NCBI GenBank assembly: GCA_035461175.1
Contig: DATHVR010000147.1
Span: 1-5,094 of the forward strand
Direction: 5' to 3'
Length of the DNA stretch: 5,094 nt
From: DATHVR01 sp035461175
GTDB lineage: Bacteria > Actinomycetota > Acidimicrobiia > Spongiisociales > ZC4RG35
The notes below the pieces were generated by a model. The model did not search any database. It was not told the DNA's origin and worked only from the letters and a program-made list of their open reading frames with translations. Position 1 is the stretch's first letter; every line of letters begins with the position of its first letter. The translations under genes were made by a program, and so were the position numbers. Shown here in pieces: positions 1 to 5,094 of this stretch.

Positions 1-181
1 GACCGTCACCCACTCTGCCCTCCAGATGGGCCTCGGCCTGGCCGGCGCCTTCGCCGGAGTCGGCGCCCTCGCCCTGATCGCCGGTCTCGGCCTGCTGTGG
101 GCCATCAAGGGACGCCAAGGCTTCGAGGGCATCGAGGTGACCGCACCCGCCATGCCCAAAGAAGAGACACTGGCACGCTGA
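1..181 (+). CDS. C-terminal end of an integral membrane protein (5' end outside window)
   Basis: The frame that starts at base 2 is open to a TGA at 179-181 and gives 59 residues. Visible residues 9-35 form one long, glycine- and alanine-rich hydrophobic segment (Met9 to Ile35) that should span the membrane. It is followed by a Lys-Gly-Arg basic cluster (36-38) and a polar tail of about 20 residues ending Glu-Thr-Leu-Ala-Arg. By the positive-inside rule the tail would be cytoplasmic. A final helix followed by a short charged tail is what the last helix of a multi-helix transporter such as an MFS permease looks like, but no family motif is visible, so the transporter reading is only a guess. 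The gene is convergent with the dehydrogenase at 253-1011, and a shared hairpin terminator starts 21 nt after its stop codon. High-GC third positions support a real coding frame. Confidence 0.7.
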   Translation, partial: TVTHSALQMGLGLAGAFAGVGALALIAGLGLLWAIKGRQGFEGIEVTAPAMPKEETLAR

Positions 182-202
182 GCAAGCGTTCCTCCCACGA
201 GA

Positions 203-228
203 GAAGGGCCCCCAGCCGGGGGCCCTTC
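203..228. terminator. Bidirectional hairpin terminator between convergent genes
   Basis: An 11-bp perfect stem (203-213 pairs with 218-228) carries a 4-nt loop, AGCC. The arms are GAAGGGCCCCC and GGGGGCCCTTC. It lies in the 71-nt gap between two convergent stop codons, 21 nt after the membrane protein stop (181) and 24 nt beyond the dehydrogenase stop (253). The tracts after the stem are short and only pyrimidine-rich (CTTCCT-like), without a long U run, which is common for high-GC genomes. The symmetry means it can act on transcripts from both sides. Confidence 0.8.
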
Positions 229-252
229 CTCATGTCGGGTACCGGTCGGTTC

Positions 253-1011
253 TCACTGAGAGGTATAGCCACCGTCCACGAGGTGGTAGCTCCCGGTGAT
301 AAACGACGCCTCGTCGGAGAGGAGGAAGGCGACCAGGTCGGCCACCTCCTGGGGTTTGCCCAGACGCTGGATGGGATGCATCCCACTGAGCGCATCCATT
401 GTCTCCTGATCGAGGTTCTCGTCGAGGAGGGGTGTCTGGATGAAGGCCGGCCCCACCGAGTTGACGCGGATTCCCTGGGCGGCGTACTCCAAGGCGGCGT
501 TCTTGGTCAGACCCACCACCCCGTGCTTGGCGGCTACGTAGGCGGAGGAGTTGAGGAACCCGACGCTGCCCAGGATCGACGCCATGTTGACGATGGCTCC
601 GCCGCCGGCTTTGAGCATGGCGGGGATCTCGTGGCGCATGCAATAGAAGACGCCGTCCAGGTTGATCGAGATCACCTGTCGCCAGCTGTCCTCGGGGTAC
701 TCGCCGGTGAGGGCTTGGGCGCCTCCGATGCCGGCGTTGTTGACGGCCAGGTGGAGTGCGCCGTAGCGGTCCTTGGCGGCTTCCACCATCGCTGCGACCT
801 GGTCGGGCTTGGCGACGTCGACGGAGACGAAAGAGGCGATGCCGTCACTCTCCTCCACCTCGGACGCCACCCGCTCGCCGTTCGCTTCATCGAGGTCTGC
901 CACGATCACGCTGGCTCCGCCGTCGGCGAGGGTGCGCACGCACGCCTCTCCGATCCCAGAACCACCGCCGGTGACCGCAGCCACCTTGCCGGTGAAGTCA
1001 TAGCTGGCCAT
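253..1011 (-). CDS. Classical SDR-family NAD(P)-dependent oxidoreductase
   Basis: This complete 252-residue protein has the usual length of a classical short-chain dehydrogenase/reductase, a Rossmann-fold enzyme that is normally a cytosolic tetramer and interconverts alcohols and carbonyls. The cofactor motif TGGGSGIG is at residues 14-21 and NNAG at 91-94. The catalytic tetrad is Asn117, Ser145, Tyr158 and Lys162, within the YxxxK motif (YVAAK). Asp39 at the end of the second beta strand (VADLD) favours NAD(H) over NADP(H), and Asp65 fits the adenine-binding aspartate. The C-terminal VDGGYTSQ end is typical of the 3-oxoacyl-ACP reductase / glucose 1-dehydrogenase-like branch, but the substrate cannot be read from the sequence. 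The ATG at 1009-1011 is chosen because GGGAG lies 4 nt upstream and the protein then begins just before the first beta strand. It is convergent with the membrane protein gene. Dodecin lies upstream on the same strand but 208 nt away, so a shared transcript is doubtful. Confidence 0.95.
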   Translation of the reverse strand: MASYDFTGKVAAVTGGGSGIGEACVRTLADGGASVIVADLDEANGERVASEVEESDGIASFVSVDVAKPDQVAAMVEAAKDRYGALHLAVNNAGIGGAQALTGEYPEDSWRQVISINLDGVFYCMRHEIPAMLKAGGGAIVNMASILGSVGFLNSSAYVAAKHGVVGLTKNAALEYAAQGIRVNSVGPAFIQTPLLDENLDQETMDALSGMHPIQRLGKPQEVADLVAFLLSDEASFITGSYHLVDGGYTSQ

Positions 1012-1015
1012 GAAT

Positions 1016-1020
1016 CTCCC
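1016..1020 (-). promoter_or_regulatory. Ribosome-binding site of the SDR gene
   Basis: On the minus strand the sequence AAGGGAG ends 4 nt before the ATG. The GGGAG core maps to 1016-1020. It is slightly close to the start but supports the ATG at 1011 as the true start. Confidence 0.65.
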
Positions 1021-1042
1021 TTGATTGCTTCTCTCGTCGGCT

Positions 1043-1078
1043 ACCCGCTTCCTGGCGCGTCAAAACGCCCGAGCGGGT
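1043..1078. repeat. Inverted repeat upstream of the SDR gene
   Basis: The arms ACCCGCT (1043-1049) and AGCGGGT (1072-1078) are perfectly complementary. Between them is a short inner stem (GCGT at 1057-1060 with ACGC at 1065-1068) around a CAAA loop. It lies 32-67 nt upstream of the SDR start codon, so it could be an operator, a leader-RNA hairpin, or chance in GC-rich sequence. No attenuator or known riboswitch motif was recognised. Confidence 0.35.
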
Positions 1079-1109
1079 GAAACTCGGGATGGTCGTGGTC
1101 GCACGCTCT

Positions 1110-1136
1110 GGGGACAGAACCAACCGCCTTGTCCCC
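1110..1136. repeat. Perfect 7-bp inverted repeat, operator-like
   Basis: GGGGACA (1110-1116) and TGTCCCC (1130-1136) are perfect reverse complements with 13 nt between them. The half-site centres are 20 bp apart, about two helical turns, which is the geometry bound by many dimeric repressors. It sits about 100-125 nt upstream of the SDR start. It could also fold as a hairpin in a minus-strand transcript. No specific regulator family was recognised from the half-site. Confidence 0.45.
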
Positions 1137-1174
1137 GGCCGAACCCGGCGAATCATCCCGTAGCGTTTCCGGCG

Positions 1175-1201
1175 ACCAGGAAGGCGGAGGGCCTTCCCGG
1201 T
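1175..1201 (-). terminator. Probable terminator hairpin after dodecin
   Basis: A perfect 7-bp stem (1179-1185 with 1191-1197, GGAAGGC and GCCTTCC) carries a 5-nt loop. It extends by three more pairs (ACC at 1175-1177 with GGT at 1199-1201) after one mismatch. It begins 18 nt beyond the dodecin stop codon on the minus strand. No U-tract follows, so either it is a U-less high-GC terminator or it stabilises the 3' end of the message. Confidence 0.5.
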
Positions 1202-1219
1202 GGCCGGGACGCCTGAGTG

Positions 1220-1423
1220 TCAGTCGAGGATGAAGGTGACGAGGAGGTTCACCTGGTACTCGGCCACCGTCCCGTCCTCGGCGAGGTTCACTCGCTGTTC
1301 TTTTATCCAGGCGCTCTTCAACTTGCGGAGCGTCTCCCGGGCTCTCATCAGGCCTTCTTCGACGGCTTCCTCGAAACCCTCGGGGGAAGTGGCGCTGATC
1401 TCCGTTACGCGCGCTACAGCCAT
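1220..1423 (-). CDS. Dodecin family protein (small flavin-binding protein)
   Basis: This complete 67-residue protein matches the 65-75 residues usual for dodecins, small proteins that assemble into hollow dodecamers and bind flavins, acting as flavin buffer or storage. The fold order is visible: a first strand (residues 2-10, VARVTEIS), one long amphipathic helix (about 14-36, containing EGFEEAVEEGL), then two strands (about 39-46 and 54-66). Trp39 corresponds to the tryptophan that stacks on the flavin ring, and Gln57 in EYQVNL to the glutamine that contacts it. The end reads TFILD, without the arginine that FMN-binding dodecins such as the Thermus and mycobacterial ones carry near this position. 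The ATG at 1421-1423 is chosen because AAGGAG lies 7 nt upstream and the family starts here. The frame stays open far upstream on this strand, so an automatic longest-frame call would wrongly extend it to several hundred residues. It is divergent from the glucan synthase gene. Confidence 0.93.
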   Translation of the reverse strand: MAVARVTEISATSPEGFEEAVEEGLMRARETLRKLKSAWIKEQRVNLAEDGTVAEYQVNLLVTFILD

Positions 1424-1430
1424 TGCTCTA

Positions 1431-1436
1431 CTCCTT
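1431..1436 (-). promoter_or_regulatory. Strong ribosome-binding site of dodecin
   Basis: AAGGAG lies 7 nt upstream of the dodecin ATG, a near-ideal Shine-Dalgarno sequence. It decides the start at 1423 against the much longer upstream-open frame. Confidence 0.85.
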
Positions 1437-1452
1437 CTGGTCGGGTATCGAG

Positions 1453-1479
1453 GTCGTACCCCGTTTTCGCTCGAGTCAA
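1453..1479 (-). promoter_or_regulatory. Possible dodecin promoter
   Basis: On the minus strand TTGACT (1474-1479) matches five of six bases of the -35 consensus. It is followed after 15 nt by TACGAC (1453-1458), a weak -10 with three of six matches. The short spacer and poor -10 make this tentative. An imperfect palindrome, GGTA with TACC ends (1444-1460), overlaps the -10 and could be an operator. Confidence 0.3.
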
Positions 1480-1526
1480 TCGGAACGCCCGGCGAAGTCA
1501 CCCACCCGGTCCAGTGATCCCCCAAC

Positions 1527-1561
1527 TGAGGACTTCGGATGAGGCGGGCCGCCGTCCTCAT
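1527..1561. repeat. Inverted-repeat cluster in the divergent promoter region
   Basis: TGAGGAC (1527-1533) and GTCCTCA (1554-1560) are perfect 7-bp inverted repeats 20 nt apart. Inside the span, ATGAGG (1539-1544) pairs with CCTCAT (1556-1561). One TGAGG core therefore occurs twice directly and once inverted within 35 bp. This suits a transcription-factor site or two alternative RNA hairpins, but no known regulator motif was recognised. Confidence 0.4.
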
Positions 1562-1562
1562 C

Positions 1563-1570
1563 TCACGTGA
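1563..1570. repeat. 8-bp perfect palindrome TCACGTGA
   Basis: A perfect 8-bp palindrome lies about 40 bp upstream of the proposed -35 box of the glucan synthase gene. It could be a dimeric regulator site. Eight-base palindromes also arise by chance, so the assignment is weak. Confidence 0.25.
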
Positions 1571-1611
1571 CGAACCCACCATCCGTTGTGAAGGGCCACG
1601 ATTGCCGGCGG

Positions 1612-1639
1612 TGGACAGGAAACCGGGCGAACGTATCCT
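1612..1639 (+). promoter_or_regulatory. Promoter for a leaderless glucan synthase mRNA
   Basis: TGGACA (1612-1617, five of six matches to the -35 consensus) and TATCCT (1634-1639, four of six to the -10 consensus) are separated by 16 nt. Transcription would be expected to start about 7 nt after the -10, at 1646, which is exactly the G of the proposed GTG start codon. No Shine-Dalgarno-like purine stretch lies at the usual distance upstream of that GTG, so a leaderless mRNA fits. Confidence 0.55.
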
Positions 1640-1645
1640 GCGCCG

Positions 1646-4600
1646 GTGCCGTCGTCCTCGATCTCCGCGCAAAGCCGGGAGCCCATCCGGGCGGAACTGT
1701 TCAGCGTCGAGCGCCTCGAGGAACATGGCCGCAGCCTGGCGACCGCCCACAAGACGACCCCCCGGCGGGGGCGCCTGCGCCTCGTCTCCGGACGGCTGGA
1801 CGACAACGGCAATGTCCTCCTCGCCGCCTACCGGGAGCTGGCCAGCGCCATGCGGGAGGAAGCCCTCCTCACCCCGGCGGCGGAGTGGCTGGTGGACAAC
1901 TTCCACCTGGTCGAACGCCAGCTGAACGAGATCCGCGAGAGCCTCCCCTCCTCCTACTACCACCAGCTCCCCAAGCTGGACGAGGGCCACCTGGCCGGTT
2001 ATCCCCGGGTCTTCGGGATCGCCTGGGCCTTCGTCGCCCATCTCGACAGTCGCTTCGACCCCGAGGCTCTGCACCGCTTCGTGGAGGCCTACCAGGAGGT
2101 GAGCCCCCTCACCATCGGGGAGTTGTGGGCCCTGCCCATCACCCTGCGGGTGGTGATGGTGGAGAACCTGCGGAGGATGGCCGACATGATCGTGGGGGCG
2201 CGCCGACAGCGGCGGGCCGCCGACGATGTGGCCGACAGCCTGCTCGGAGTCGGTGGCGGGTCGACGGCCGAGGCCCAGGCGGTCATCGACGACATCCGGT
2301 CGGGAGAGCTTCCCCAGGCGTTCGCCGTCCAGCTGGTCCAGCGGCTCCGGGAACGAGATCCGGAGACCACCCCGGGTCTGGGCTGGCTGTTCGATCGCCT
2401 CGCCGCCGAAGGAACCACCCCCGACGAGGTGGTGGCAGAGACCCACCAACGCCAGGCGGCGACCAACGTCACCGTGCGCAACATCGTGACCAGTCTCCGT
2501 CTCATCACCTCCTTCGACTGGGCCGAGTTCGTCGAGGGGGTGAGCATGGTCGACCGCGTCCTGGCCACGGATGAAACCTACGGTGAGATGAGCTTCGCCA
2601 CCCGCGACCTCTACCGCCACGCCATCGAGGACCTCTCGAAGGGGTCGCCCACCCCCCAGCTCGAGATCGCCCAGGCCACGATCGAATTGGCCGCCTCCGA
2701 GCTGGCCGATCGTCGCCAGCGCGACCCCGGCTTCTTTCTCCTCGGCGAGGGCCGGGATCGACTCGAGGCGGAGATCGGGTTCCGGCCGAGTGCCCGCCTG
2801 GTCCTGGCTCGCTTCGTCAGGAGACACGCCGCCGTCGTCTATGTCGCTTCGCTGACGGTGGTGGCGGCGCTCGCCCTCACCATCCCGCTGCTCAGCATCG
2901 AGCAGGCGTGGCCGTGGCGGTGGCTGATGGCGTTGCTCGCTCTCGTGCCCGCCACCGATCTGGCCATGACCGTGGTCAATCGGGTGGTGACTGCCCTCGC
3001 CCGTCCCCGCCAACTACCCGCCCTGGCCCTCCGGCACGGACCCACCGAGGAGTATCGGACCATGGTGGCGATCCCGACCCTGTTCTCGGGACCGGACCAG
3101 ATCGAAGAGCTGGTGGAGCGGCTCGAGGTCCATTACCTATCCCACCCCGAGGGCGAATTCCATTTCGCCCTGCTCAGCGACTGGCGTGACTCCCAGGAGC
3201 CCGAGGGGCCCGACGACGCCGAGCTGCTGGAGATGGCCGTCCGGGGAATCGATCGTCTCAATGCGCGACACGGCCCGGGACCGGGAGGGGCCGATCGCTT
3301 CCTGCTCCTGCATCGCGGGCGGCGGCTCAATCCCGCCGAGGGCTGCTACATGGGTTGGGAGCGCAAGCGGGGCAAGCTCCACGAGCTCAACCGCCTGCTC
3401 AGGGGGGCGACCGACACCACCTTCATCCCCTGGCACGGCCAGATCCCCGAGCGGGTCCGCTATGTGATCGCCCTCGACCAGGACTCGCGGCTTCCCCCGG
3501 GGGCGGCCACCAGGCTGGTGGCCGCTATCGCCCATCCCCTCAATCGGGCTCGGGTCGACGACCCGCTCGGGCGGGTGGTGGCGGGCTACGGGATCCTCCA
3601 ACCCCGGGTCACCGCCTTCCTGGGGGCGGGCGGAACCAGCTTCTTCCAGCGGGTTTTCTTCCCGCCGGCGGGAATCGATCCCTACGCGGCGGCGGTCAGC
3701 GACGTGTATCAGGACCTGTTCGGCGAGGGTTCCTATGCCGGCAAGGGGATCTACGAGATCGACGCCTTCGAAGCGGCCCTGGAAGGCCGGGTCCCCGAGA
3801 ACACGCTGCTCAGCCACGACCTGTTCGAGGGCTCGTTCGCCCGGGCGGGTCTGGCCACCGACATCGAAGTGTTCGAGGAGTTCCCCAGCCACTACGAGGT
3901 GGCGTTGACCCGGTCGCTGCGCTGGGTCAGGGGCGACTGGCAGCTGCTGCCCTGGATCCTGGGCCTGCACGGTCCCCTACCTCCGCTGGCCCGGTTCAAG
4001 ATGGTGGACAACCTCCGCCGCAGCCTCAGCGCACCGGCCGCCCTCTTCACGCTGATCGCCTCCTTCCTCCTGCCGGCGGTACCCCTGTGGCCGTGGACCG
4101 TCTTCATCGTCGTCTCCATGATCCTCCCCGCCCTGCTTCCCCTCCTCGCCCGGATGATCCCGCGCCGCACCACCACCCCGGGGGCAGTGCGGCTGCGGCG
4201 ATGGTGGATCGACGCCGCCCGGACTCTGGGACGGTTCGTGATTCAGGCCGCCTTCCTGGCCTACGAGGCCGTCAGGACCTCCGAGGCCATCGTGGTGACG
4301 CTGTGGCGGCTGACAGTTTCGCGTCGGCACCTGCTCAACTGGGTCACCGCCGATGAGGCCGAACGGAGGTTCGGGCTCGCTCGCGCCGACTTCATCCGTC
4401 GCATGGCACCGTCGATGGCGGTGGGGTTGGCCATCACCGCCGCCGCCGCCCTCACCAAACCCGAGGCATTTGTGGTGGCCTGGGTGTGGTCGGTGCTGTG
4501 GGTGGTGGCCCCCTATATCGCCCATTGGGCGAGCATCCCTCGCGCCATCCGGGTGTCCGACCCGCCCACCGAGGAAGAGCACCAAATTCTGCGACTGGCC

Positions 4601-5094
4601 GCCCGGAGGACCTGGCGGTATTTCGAGCGCTTCGTGAGCGAGGAGGACAACTGGCTGCCGCCCGACAACTACCAGGAGGACCTCGGCGTCGTCGCCCACC
4701 GCACCTCGCCCACCAACATCGGCCTCTATCTGTTGACGGTACTGTCGGCCCGCGAGTTCGGCTGGATCGGCAGGGGAGAAGCCGTTTCCCGGCTCGAGGC
4801 CACCCTCTCCACGCTCGGCCGGATGGAACAATTCCAGGGTCATCTCTTCAATTGGTACGACACCGTCTCCCTGGAGCCGCTGGCTCCCCGCTACGTGTCG
4901 ACGGTGGACAGCGGCAATCTCGCCGGCCATCTCCTGGCCGTTTCCGAGGGGTGCCACCGGCTTCCACAACAGGCATCGGGACCGGAGGTGATCGCCGCCC
5001 TCCGCGACGCCGCCCTGTTGATCCGCGAGGCGGCCGACCGGCTGGCGCCGAGTCCCCCGGTGGAGTTCGTGTCCCCCCGTGATCTCGACAGCGC
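1646..5094 (+). CDS. ndvB: Cyclic beta-1,2-glucan synthase-like protein (GT84 plus glycoamylase-like region), 3' end missing
   Basis: The first 1149 residues of an NdvB/ChvB/Cgs-type protein are present, and the frame is still open at the edge. Relatives are about 2700-2900 residues. They polymerise glucose from UDP-glucose into beta-1,2-glucan at the inner membrane and then cyclise it. Residues 13-24 (PIRAELFSVERL), 81-85 (EWLVDN-like) and 121-130 (GYPRVFG region) are the family's N-terminal helical part. Two membrane segments (about 395-416 and 424-444) precede the GT84 domain (about 470-770). That domain has DQD at 611-613, GWERKRGKL at 570-578, GEGSY..KG at 693-701, the third aspartate Asp725 in SHDLFEG, and RSLRWVRGDWQ at 756-766. 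Four further membrane segments follow (about 796-814, 815-836, 920-937, 941-960), then the opening of the glycoamylase-like region (DNWLPPDNYQE from 1001, AHRTSPTN 1017-1024, STVDSGNLAGH 1085-1095). The GTG at 1646 is chosen because in-frame stops lie just upstream and the next ATG (1850) would remove conserved sequence. It is divergent from dodecin. The expected C-terminal GH94 module is not in the window. Confidence 0.92.
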   Translation, partial: MPSSSISAQSREPIRAELFSVERLEEHGRSLATAHKTTPRRGRLRLVSGRLDDNGNVLLAAYRELASAMREEALLTPAAEWLVDNFHLVERQLNEIRESLPSSYYHQLPKLDEGHLAGYPRVFGIAWAFVAHLDSRFDPEALHRFVEAYQEVSPLTIGELWALPITLRVVMVENLRRMADMIVGARRQRRAADDVADSLLGVGGGSTAEAQAVIDDIRSGELPQAFAVQLVQRLRERDPETTPGLGWLFDRLAAEGTTPDEVVAETHQRQAATNVTVRNIVTSLRLITSFDWAEFVEGVSMVDRVLATDETYGEMSFATRDLYRHAIEDLSKGSPTPQLEIAQATIELAASELADRRQRDPGFFLLGEGRDRLEAEIGFRPSARLVLARFVRRHAAVVYVASLTVVAALALTIPLLSIEQAWPWRWLMALLALVPATDLAMTVVNRVVTALARPRQLPALALRHGPTEEYRTMVAIPTLFSGPDQIEELVERLEVHYLSHPEGEFHFALLSDWRDSQEPEGPDDAELLEMAVRGIDRLNARHGPGPGGADRFLLLHRGRRLNPAEGCYMGWERKRGKLHELNRLLRGATDTTFIPWHGQIPERVRYVIALDQDSRLPPGAATRLVAAIAHPLNRARVDDPLGRVVAGYGILQPRVTAFLGAGGTSFFQRVFFPPAGIDPYAAAVSDVYQDLFGEGSYAGKGIYEIDAFEAALEGRVPENTLLSHDLFEGSFARAGLATDIEVFEEFPSHYEVALTRSLRWVRGDWQLLPWILGLHGPLPPLARFKMVDNLRRSLSAPAALFTLIASFLLPAVPLWPWTVFIVVSMILPALLPLLARMIPRRTTTPGAVRLRRWWIDAARTLGRFVIQAAFLAYEAVRTSEAIVVTLWRLTVSRRHLLNWVTADEAERRFGLARADFIRRMAPSMAVGLAITAAAALTKPEAFVVAWVWSVLWVVAPYIAHWASIPRAIRVSDPPTEEEHQILRLAARRTWRYFERFVSEEDNWLPPDNYQEDLGVVAHRTSPTNIGLYLLTVLSAREFGWIGRGEAVSRLEATLSTLGRMEQFQGHLFNWYDTVSLEPLAPRYVSTVDSGNLAGHLLAVSEGCHRLPQQASGPEVIAALRDAALLIREAADRLAPSPPVEFVSPRDLDS

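Larger units (their letters stand above)
1012..1219. other. 208-nt intergenic region between dodecin and the SDR gene
   Basis: No credible gene is visible here on either strand. The region contains three inverted repeats: an imperfect nested hairpin at 1043-1078, a perfect 7-bp repeat at 1110-1136, and a terminator-like hairpin at 1175-1201. On the minus strand a TTGACG box (1058-1063) resembles a -35 element, but no acceptable -10 box follows at 16-18 bp, so no promoter for the SDR gene can be assigned with confidence. Given the dodecin stop at 1220 and the SDR start at 1011, the region should contain the end of the dodecin transcript and the SDR control region. Confidence 0.6.
1424..1645. 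other. 222-bp divergent intergenic region, dodecin / glucan synthase
   Basis: This is the shared upstream region of two divergent genes; no gene is seen in it. It holds the dodecin ribosome-binding site, a possible dodecin promoter (1453-1479), a cluster of TGAGG-type half-sites (1527-1561), the perfect palindrome TCACGTGA (1563-1570), and a promoter abutting the glucan synthase GTG start (1612-1639). In-frame stops at 1568-1570 and 1589-1591 limit how far upstream the glucan synthase can begin. Confidence 0.7.

Noticed and set aside
97..1080. Long plus-strand open frame of about 327 codons opposite the SDR gene
   Set aside because: It lies antisense to an SDR with a full set of catalytic motifs. 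Its translation has no recognisable domain and arises from high-GC third positions.
1220..1423. Dodecin and SDR gene as one operon with a shared flavin or redox function
   Set aside because: The gap is 208 nt and holds a terminator-like hairpin after dodecin. The SDR shows nicotinamide, not flavin, cofactor motifs, so a functional link is not supported.
1850..1852. In-frame ATG as an alternative start of the glucan synthase
   Set aside because: It would remove the conserved PIRAELFSVERL segment (residues 13-24) and has no good ribosome-binding site.
1567..2574. Plus-strand open frames in the two other frames over the glucan synthase N terminus
   Set aside because: They are arginine- and proline-rich out-of-frame translations. 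Only the frame beginning at GTG 1646 shows conserved NdvB-family sequence.
1424..3013. Long minus-strand open frame upstream of dodecin, rich in Gly, Asp, His and Arg
   Set aside because: It is antisense to the glucan synthase, has biased low-complexity composition, and dodecin has its own ribosome-binding site and natural start at 1423.
3137..3970. Minus-strand open frame of 277 codons opposite the GT84 domain
   Set aside because: It is a mirror of the conserved GT84 coding frame, with no ribosome-binding site or domain of its own.
3977..4969. Minus-strand open frame of 330 codons opposite the membrane and glycoamylase-like regions
   Set aside because: Its composition is dominated by Gly, Pro, Glu and His, as expected for the antisense of a GC-rich gene. 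The opposite strand carries clear family motifs throughout.
1..5094. CRISPR arrays, tRNA/rRNA genes, insertion sequences, integrases, phage or defence genes
   Set aside because: No direct repeat arrays, RNA gene signatures, transposase motifs or terminal repeats were seen on either strand.

Overview
The window is high-GC DNA, very probably from a bacterium. It holds two complete genes, two partial genes and two regulatory-looking intergenic regions. The dense coding, a strong G/C preference at third codon positions, a GTG start with no ribosome-binding site next to a well-placed promoter, and hairpin terminators with poor U-tracts would all suit an actinobacterial-type genome (for example the Acidimicrobiia). 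That taxonomic guess is inference only; no rRNA or other phylogenetic marker is present.

Layout: (1) Bases 1-181 (+) are the 3' end of a membrane protein gene, with one glycine-rich transmembrane helix and a short cytoplasmic-type tail. (2) A strong bidirectional hairpin terminator (203-228) separates it from the convergent gene. (3) Bases 253-1011 (-) are a complete 252-aa classical short-chain dehydrogenase/reductase with an intact catalytic tetrad and an NAD-type cofactor site. (4) Bases 1012-1219 are non-coding and contain three inverted repeats. (5) Bases 1220-1423 (-) are a complete 67-aa dodecin-family gene, easily missed because it sits inside a much longer spurious open frame. (6) Bases 1424-1645 form a divergent promoter region. 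(7) From 1646 to the right edge (+) runs the first 1149 codons of a very large cyclic beta-1,2-glucan synthase-like (NdvB/ChvB/Cgs) protein. This part covers an N-terminal helical region, two transmembrane segments, a GT84 glycosyltransferase domain, four more transmembrane segments and the beginning of the glycoamylase-like region. Its C-terminal part, where the family normally has a GH94 phosphorylase module, lies outside the window.

Functional links: the glucan synthase would make a cell-surface or secreted beta-1,2-glucan from UDP-glucose. Dodecin would bind and buffer flavin, and the dehydrogenase would oxidise or reduce an unknown alcohol/carbonyl substrate. Nothing ties these three into one pathway. 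Dodecin and the dehydrogenase point the same way, but a 208-nt gap with a probable terminator separates them, so a shared operon is uncertain. I did not find a convincing new multi-gene system. The most notable points are the apparently leaderless start of the glucan synthase gene, the unusual residue combination in the dodecin flavin site, and the inverted repeats in the two intergenic regions.
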